Shown: one piece after another, positions 47,801 to 56,800 of the stretch | Layout: each line of letters opens with the position of its first letter | Numbering within the stretch: position 1 is the first letter of the stretch | Assembly: GCF_015706575.1 (NCBI RefSeq) | Contig: NW_024037074.1 | Span: 31,547,334 to 31,611,333, forward strand | Source of the DNA: Patiria miniata | Lineage: Eukaryota > Echinodermata > Asteroidea > Valvatida > Asterinidae | Length of the DNA stretch: 64,000 nt | Direction: 5' to 3' | The notes under the pieces: model-generated | The model's database searches: none | Told to the model about the DNA's origin: nothing | The model's input: the letters and a program-made list of their open reading frames with translations, nothing else | Position numbers and translations under genes: made by a program

Positions 47801-50800
47801 GTGTCCTATGTCAGTTGTAACATGGGGGTAGACTAGTTGTAATATCCAACTTCTTTTGAAAGTGGTTACAGGCCTTCCCCTTAGCAGCATGCTGCAATTA
47901 AAATACCTCTCCCTCCCAATGAAATTCCCATCAGGGAAATCAGACATTGAGGCCAATAAACTTTTGTCCACTACCTTGTCCATTGGGATTGATTATAATG
48001 CATGCTTGCTTTAAAAGGAAATCATTTTTTTATTGGACCTCATTCATAATTAGGGACTTAGTAGCTGAAAGCTTTAAGTTGCTGTGAGCTAAACATAGGC
48101 TGATAACAGGCTTGATTTTCAAGAATAAATTCGCTGCATGCAGGTGAAAATACCAGGAAGGTTTTAAAAATGTGAAGCTTGTCAAAAGCCTCCTAGCACA
48201 TTTGAAATTGGTCATGTGTACTGCAGTATAATGTGAACCTCACACTTCAGTGTTTCTTTTATTCGTGATAACAATTTTAAAAAGGAGACCACATTTCAAT
48301 GCCAAATCAGTTTTATAGATAAAGGGTATTTTTTTAAGTAGCAGTCTCTTCAAGGTAGGGCAATACATCATGTAAATATTCTGCTATTGATCAAACTGTT
48401 TACAACTTTTACAGAATGAAAATCAGACAGAAATTTAAAAACACAAACATTAATGCTACTGCATCAAAATGGAGCATTAGGATAGAGTATTGAAACAATG
48501 TAATTGAAGTAATTATTTAGATCAGATAGATTCAGCACATGTTGGACCATGGACAAACATATCTTTTTAACTTTTGAAGGTAATTAATTTAGGACCAGCC
48601 AAAGTTTTTGCAAATTCCCAACATATGCCTGTCAGATTCATTCAGCATACTTTCATATCTAATTTATATTGACTCAACAAACATGATGGCTCATTATTAC
48701 TTGACTTGGTACAGGTAAAAAGGGACTGGCATTAATAGACATGGCTTTGTTGAAATCACTCAATGGTTTAGACCCATTACCCAGCAAAACCACATAGCTT
48801 TGTCCTTGGTTGACTGACAATCATGTTTGCTCAGGGCATACTGAAGACGCATGCACGGAATGTTTCACCGGCTTTTGATGATAACTGGACTTGTGCCCTG
48901 ATTATCTCTTGTTAATTAAATAGATCATAATTGATGGACAGGTTGTCAGACCGAAGGCCACCGCTTCCTGCACAAAGAATAGGTACATGCACATTAGTCT
49001 AAGTGGAACCTTATAGTTATTACATCTAGAGTGCTTGTTCGGGCCACATAAACAGAACATCAACTTGATCATGGCTTGTTTTTCCATATTTTGTATGTAA
49101 GTTAATCCAGATTGGTAGCAGGTTAGTGCTGCATTTATAATAATGTAATTTAGGAGGTAGTAATGCAGAATAGAAGTGTGTTACGCACACCACCCCCCAA
49201 AAAACCGTTTTCTGAATATTATAAAGTGCATTATTTATTTTACAACATATTTTGTTGTTCACTCTCTAGAAAAGTTCCTTGCAAGAAAATTATTGTCCTC
49301 TTTACATAATATTTTTTTAAAATCTTAAAACTACAGACTGTAATATTTTTTTTTATCAAATAACACAGAAAGCCAGTCAGAAACTAGAGTAGAGATCTTT
49401 TTTTTTTTATCTAGGTAAAGCCTCTCAGTAGGCCTAACTTCCATAATAATTCCTTTTACGTAGATGGAACATTTGTGTACGCTAAAAACGATTGACAAGA
49501 CATTGTGAAAATGCAAGTCTTTTTAATTACCAGTTTTCAAATTTAGGTCTTTAACAAAAAATTCCAGTATGAAGATACACCTGCATATGAACTTTGAATT
49601 CACCTGCACTACACTGGTGCCCAAATGGCTAAATAGCCATTGCCTGGTATCTGCCTTGAATAAATAAACAGGGAGAACTGTTCTTATTGCTCAGTCGCTG
49701 AAAGTGAAAATATTGTTACAAAAACACATTTATATCATCATAATGCATTTAAGAAAACTTTCTATTGTCATCGGTGTCTACATTATTTGTGGTCTGTGTG
49801 CAATCTAAGCAAACAGGACTGTCCTTTAAATATTTCTTTTATATACATTTATGGTGTGTATTTTCTCAGCCAATTCTATTAGATCAGGTCAGTGGCCAAA
49901 GCCTAATCAAACAAAAGTGCCCTTTTAGGGGCGTTCGGATGAAAAACAAAGTTTCAGCCTGGGAGAGTTTTCCTTTTTTAGGAGATATAGGGATAGTACA
50001 AGTTCTAGTTTGCTCTTCATACCTGTGGAGCATTACCACAAAGGCCTATGTATGCAAGATTCCAGGGGAACAGAAGGAGGGGGCCTGAGGAGGCCAGTTC
50101 AATCTCCCAACTATGGTAATGTCATGGGGAGCCCCCTTTTTGATTCCAAGATTACCCTTAAAGAATGATGGGGTGGTCCTTGAGTTTAGAAGTTCCAGAA
50201 TTGACCACAGTAGTCATGAGTTCTCAACTTGCAAAGACTTAACAGGGCAGAAGTTTCCAGAATTATGCATTTTCCAAACAGGTATAGAAGACAGGAATTG
50301 AAACCATGTAAACCAGAAACTATGAACCTCTGAACTTGAATAAACATGTGCTCGGTAAGGAAGGAAGGAACTTATCCAATGTAATTGGGTTTAATGTCGC
50401 AATAACATGACATTCTTTGGGGCATAGTTGGCACGCAATAATAGGAAGCGTTCACTTGTGCTTCAAAGTTCAAGGAATTGGATCAACTTATGGTCACGTC
50501 TGCTGCAAAATGTATGAAGAAGAAGTTTTTACCAACAATTGGCATCTGTATTGCTCATTCTATCAAGTTAGGGTCCAAAGTGTGACATTTTTCCTGTCCC
50601 TATTACTGATGAACTTTAATTTGCCATTCAAATGTCATTTAAAATGACTTCAAAAGTACTTTTTATTTCATATAATCACTCTGGGAGGAAGAATGGAATT
50701 ACAAAAGTGTCGGATCAGGAACAGGAAAAAAGTGGACCTCAAATGTAAAGAATGACCCATCTGTATGTAATTAGACAACAAGTTTTACTTTGGTTAAAAC

Positions 50801-53800
50801 CCTCGTGCTGTCGGAACAGTCACAGACAGACAAAAAGCCAATCCTCTTCCACTGCCATGCCTTTTACACAGGTGCGGGACACACACCGTGTGCGTACTGT
50901 ATTGTACTGGTGTATTAATTCGTGCACGAAGTACATGTATGCACAACTTCCTGAATGTGCCAAAATGATTAGCCACAGCGTCTTCATGTGAGCGTTAGGC
51001 GTCGTCGGCGGGCGAATACATTCAAATTTAACTTGCGATGGTCTCCAAGACTAATTCCCGCCCCCAATAACTTTGGATCATTCGAAATATGCAGTGGATG
51101 GACCAGGAGCCAGTCTAGGTCTCCCCCAACTCTCCTTTTCTGGCCGTTTAAGGGGTACTTGTGCACGGACCCCATAGTCACCAACAGTCAGATCAAATTT
51201 AAAGCAAGCACTGTGACTTGTCAAATTCAGTTAAGTTGTCGACTGACGAAAGCAGGCAAGTGGTGTACAGTTGGTACAGCTGGCTTATCAGTCACCTACG
51301 GTCAAAGTATAGCTGTAGCAAATTACATAAACAGTCTCAGCCAGTCAATCCTGCTTTTTGTAGGCAGGGAACTTTCTTTAAACAGTCACTTGACCGAATT
51401 TGACTGAAGGAAAACTTTGCACCTTAAGAGTGTATGTTTGTGAGGGTTTTAATTTTTGTAAAATTTGACAACCTTTCGGAAAGGATTGACCAAAAAGCTC
51501 CTTGCAAAATATATGCTAAACTTTTAAAAAGCACAGAATTTTCAGCTTCATTAAGCTAGGAGTTTTGCTAACGTGAAGCAGAGTTGTGAAATTGGGCCCT
51601 TTAAAAAAAAGTTTGCTAAAGCTGTGAAGGGTTACTTAAACCCTGTCCGCACTGGACTTTTTTTGGTCAAACTAACCGAGACTATGGGTACTTTTCCCAT
51701 TTTAAGTCCAGTGCGGACAGCCTAGGACGTTTTCCTCTCGGTTACTTTTCCTGAGTCCAGCGGTTACTTTTACTGGCCAACTGCTGCCCAGGAAAACTTC
51801 CCACGCGCCCAGGAAAACTGACCAGGTCACTTTTCCCGAGACGATAAGGCGGAAATTCTCTTTCTCCACCGATGTATGTTATTTTCTACGATCCAAATTC
51901 GTCCTGATACGCTACTGTAGTCATGCACGGAACATCATGGTCCGGTACCGTACGTAGGCCGTAGTCACTGGTTCCTGGCCCACATCATGGCTTCGATTCT
52001 GTAAGGATGCGATGGGAACCAACGAATACTGATGGCACTGCTGCCCAGGGAACATCGTACAGCGACATGGTGATGACGTGCATCACAAATGCGTCAGAAT
52101 TATAGGCCTTTTCGTCAAGATTTAGCTTGTCAAGATGAAATAATATCGTGTAAACGATTATGTTGTGCATGCAAATGGCGTGTGTAATATTACTGTGCGT
52201 ATCGACGGCTGAAAATGTGATCGGCAATTAATTTTCTGTGTACGGTGAGTTACTTCTCCCACGCGATCTGGGTAAAATTTCCCGTGTCGAAAGTCCAAGT
52301 GCGGACAATGGTCACATTTGACCATTTCTCATTTTACCATTGTCTCGGTAAAACCTTCCCAAAAAAAAAGTCCAGTGCGGACACGGCTTTAGCCAGTCTA
52401 AGGTTGTTGAGGTTTTAATGCATTGTGTACATGATATACTGTATATGCACTAATGCTTTGCATTTGAGTGCAAACAATTCCAAGAAGATGGAAGGATAGG
52501 CTTCAACTACCAGTTCAGACCAAACAGTCTATCATGAGTGACAGTGAATTTTCTATTCTAATTGAATGGACCAAACACTAGCCTGTAACAGGTTTTGAAT
52601 ATACCAGAATTTTGCTGAGAGAAGTTTGATTGGAGAATCTTACTGTGGATGACATTAAACTGCACAGTGAACCATGAGCCCATGTACATGTACATACATG
52701 TACATGTGTGCAGTTGTTACCAACATCATAAAAGTAGCCATGGGCAAGGGCGGATCCAGAACACAATTTTTGGGGGGGCCAAAAAAAATTTTGGTTCCCC
52801 CAAAAAGTGGGTCAAAAAAATTACGGCGTGGGGTTCGGGGCCCGCTTAAGGGCCCCGAAAAAATTTTGGATTCTAGATGCTCTGTGGTGTGATCTGAGGC
52901 GATTTCTGACCACTTTAACCAATGTTTTTTTTGAGGAAAAGATGGTGGTGTACTCATTGCCTGCCTTTATTGCGATGTCAAAAAGTGGGTCAAAAAAATT
53001 ACGGCGTGGGGTTCGGGGCCCGCTTAAGGGCCCCGAAAAAATTTTGGATTCTAGATGCTCTGTGGTGCGATCTGAGGCAATTTCTGACCACTTTAACCAA
53101 TGTTTTTTTTTTGAGGAAAAGATGGTGGTGTACTCATTGCCTGCCGTTATTGCGATGTCACATAAAAAAAAAAAAAAATTGATCTCGTTTTGGGGGGGGC
53201 CATGGCCCCCTTTGGCCCCCCCCTGGATCCGCCCTTGGCCATGGGTATCACATAATTACTGTTTTCATGTGAGTTGGACCATTCCTCCATGGTTGGACGG
53301 TGTTGTGTACTGCATAATTTAGAAAAGCTCCCTTTTTGAAAATGATGACAATATTACATCTGTTTGTACTTGATGAAGTCACTTGATAACTCAAACTAGA
53401 CCACATGTACTATATTAGGTATCTGCAGTGTATGGTTTTTGAAATTGTGTTTACTTTTTCAATTGTTTTAGTTGTATTGATCATGAGTCTTGAATATATT
53501 GTAATTTCATCAGTTCAGAATGGTAATTTGTCAAAAAGAGGCCGTAGTTATAATTGACGAATTGTAGATAGATGCCTTATTGTTTCTTGAGAATTACAAA
53601 CACATAATTTGATATTCTTATTTAAAAACAATATAATAAGGCAACCCTAGTAAACCTGGTCCCAGAGTATACACAATCCTATTTAATAGATTTAGAATGG
53701 TTATTCAATGTTCACCCCTCTTCTTTTGGTCCATACATTTAATTGAAGAGACATGGAATAACATTGTCATTGGCAGATGGTACACGTAGTATGCCCTTAT

Positions 53801-56800
53801 TATTCCCTCTAGACTAGTTAGTTATTTGTTTTTGAGATTTCTTACAAAATATGTTCCTTTTTAAAACATTCAGCTCCTGTAAAAGAAAATCCATTGGTAC
53901 CCCGATAACTTTTAGTCGCCTAAAGCTGTCCATTCATGTAACTTTACCTGCTGTATGCAATCCCAAGTTGCACAAACTACTTCACCTCACTGTTTTGGTT
54001 AAATGTACACCGTTAGTAAAACACTTCAGCACAGTGTTTTGATATACAGTGTACCCACTACCTGCCAAAAAGAACAATGTACACATACCCACATACTCTG
54101 GGCAGTCCTGGGTATCCATTTCATATGAGTATTCTTCCCAATTGTTACACCCCTGTGAGTGCCCCCTTTACCCCCTCTGGGCCCACTTCACCCCAATCCA
54201 ACCAATGAGAGGTCCTCCGGCTCTCTTTGAATTCAACACTGGCCACTCAAAAGACTGATGGATGGCCAGGAAACACAAAACAAGTTTTCTAAGACAAACA
54301 AGAGTTCACTTTGCCTGAAAGTGCTTGTTGGAGGACCACTCAAAGAGGCTTTCCAGAATTGCTGGGGGCCTATCCTCCTGTCTGGAATGTACTCATGAGC
54401 TGTACGGGGCACAGTTGCCATTCTGCCAAGACTGGGACCTGCCACAGCACAGCCCATGGTAGGATGGGGGGGGGGGGGGAGGGCGGGGTTCTGATCTTAG
54501 AAATGCAAAAATAAACGTTACCGTTTTCTCTGATTATTCTCTTGACTATCCCAATTTCCCGAAGAGTATTCGTGTCGGTCGAGATAGTAAGTGGGTGCAG
54601 AATTCTCAAGCCTTATGGCCTTACTGAGGTCACCTCAAGCTCCACTCTGAAGTATGATTTTTGAGAGTTGTAAGGGGATCGAAGCATATTCTGGAATATC
54701 AGCCGACATTTAAAGAAAAGAAAAAAGTAGTGGGGGAAAAAAACCGCGTCGCTGCGCTGTTGGGGCAAGCTCCATACCAGAAACCAGAGACCTTGTTTTT
54801 GGGCCTTACCAAGTCTTTTGCAAAAAGCCTTACTAATTGAGTCTACAACCATCTTCTTTTGCAAAATTGGTGTCTACATGTCTGCTAGATATCAGTCTAA
54901 ATCTTACAAAGGTGTTTGTATATATCGATCAGAGATTAAGGGCACAAGGGTATGGAATTATCAATGGTTAACTTAATTTTCAGAATTTGTTATGGATGCT
55001 GAAAACGGCTTCGCTACTCCTAGCCCTTTTAGGGTACCTCAAAAGTATCATCCCTACTTCAATCCAGAAGCCAGATGGTTTGTATGTCTTTTTGAAGTAT
55101 TATTCTGTGGCAGTTTTTGTTCTCCAAGGTGAATCTTTATCTTGTTTGCAGATCCCAGTCATTGAGCAAGGTTTTCTCATTCCAGACAGAGTTGGATTAG
55201 ATGGGTACTAGATATTGTGCTGTCCTTGTTTTGCAGTTCATAAAATAAGGACTGTCCTCGTAACAACTGCACTCTTTGAATATTGTCCCTGGGAAAGTGT
55301 TGAGTCAAATTATTCAGTAGCCATAATAAAGGTTGTTAAAACACAGGGTATTGAGAAGAAATCTATTATAATGTAATGATGCTATAGTGTTCTTGGTTGG
55401 TCTTTTGGGGTTTTTGGTTTTATTTGACATATGACTCCACATGCGTAAACGACTCACAGGCCAATTACTGAATTGTCAGTAAGATTTGTTAGTTCAGGAA
55501 TTCAGTTTTATAGCCTGTTGTTATTAGGGCTGTCCCAAAAATATACCGAATAGTGAAATATTGGATCATCAACCGAATATTCGAATAGCTTTTTCTGGGT
55601 TTGAATATTCGTTGAAAAAAAACTATACACATGCTAATCGACTGTGATGTTATTATATCGTAAACAACTTTTTTCGCCAACTGTAACTTTTTAGTCGATG
55701 GCTGTTCATTGTTCACATCCTTTTATCAGGTTAAAGTTCTTTTACGGTTATAAAATATTTACTGTGAAACACTCCAGTGCCACATATCAATCGCCGCATG
55801 CAAATTTTAACTGGCACACTCTTTTGTGCAAGTTTTTACTGTTGCAGCACGCAGTTGCAGCTGGCAGTATCGAATATCTGAATATTCGGTCAGAGTACTC
55901 AAATACTATATTGTGTGAAAATAGACAGCTCTAGTTGTTATGTTGGACAGTGTATGTCGAAGACTGAATGTGCATGTACTTCACTTGTTTAGTTGCAATT
56001 TGGCTTAATTAGTTTCCGGATCCACATTTATTATGAAGCCCAAAATATTCTTTAAAATGGTAATTAGTTCCAGCAATAATGCAAGCAGATTCAGCGATTA
56101 ATTATGCAAAACAAGACCACGTCTTGACCTTGAGATTCTGACCGTTCAGTGGGTGCCTTCTATCGGGTCCTCCATAACCTGTTGTTGTTTACAAAAACAT
56201 GTCAGCTAAATTGACCAATCAACAGCTTAGTCCATATTTCTGATGGAAACGGCCATAATTTTTAAAGTTAACTCCGATTGGCTGGTGCACAGAGTCGCAT
56301 ACAACTTGTATTGCTCAGATGCATCAGACGTTGGATACGGAGAGGGCTCCGTTGGATAACGGTTGATACTGGGACTTCATGATGTTAAACACAACGATTC
56401 TGGCATAGCATTTAACTGCCGGAAACGGGGTCATTTGTTGACATTTACCAATGTCCAAAATGTTTTGTTATCGTAATTTGAAGAACAATTTTGACTCCGG
56501 CAGTATACCATCAATGGGCCTAGTCAAATATTGGCAGCGATAGGCATCTGTGTACATAGTCTTGAATAGGTTTATATAGGCCATTTGTTGGGCCACAAGT
56601 GTCTCCTGAACAAGGTTAATGATAGTTGACACATCTACCAAGTTGACAGTAGAGTAAATATTTGACAACAGTTTAATTTTTTTCACGCTCACCTGGACCT
56701 TGTGATCACGTATGTTATTTGAAGCCTTCACAAAAGTGCATAAAAGATGCAGTTTCCCAAGAGATGGTTAATAATATTGGTTATGGGTTTCCATTGAAAC

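Noticed and set aside
50984-51190. GC-richer patch with a 66-codon minus-strand frame (LDWLLVHPLHISNDPKLLGAG)
   Set aside because: Looks protein-like at a glance but is open on both strands and matches no family I can name.
52807-53322. 171-codon open frame with an internal protein repeat
   Set aside because: It is translation of the duplicated unit of the hAT-like MITE, and both reading directions are similarly open.
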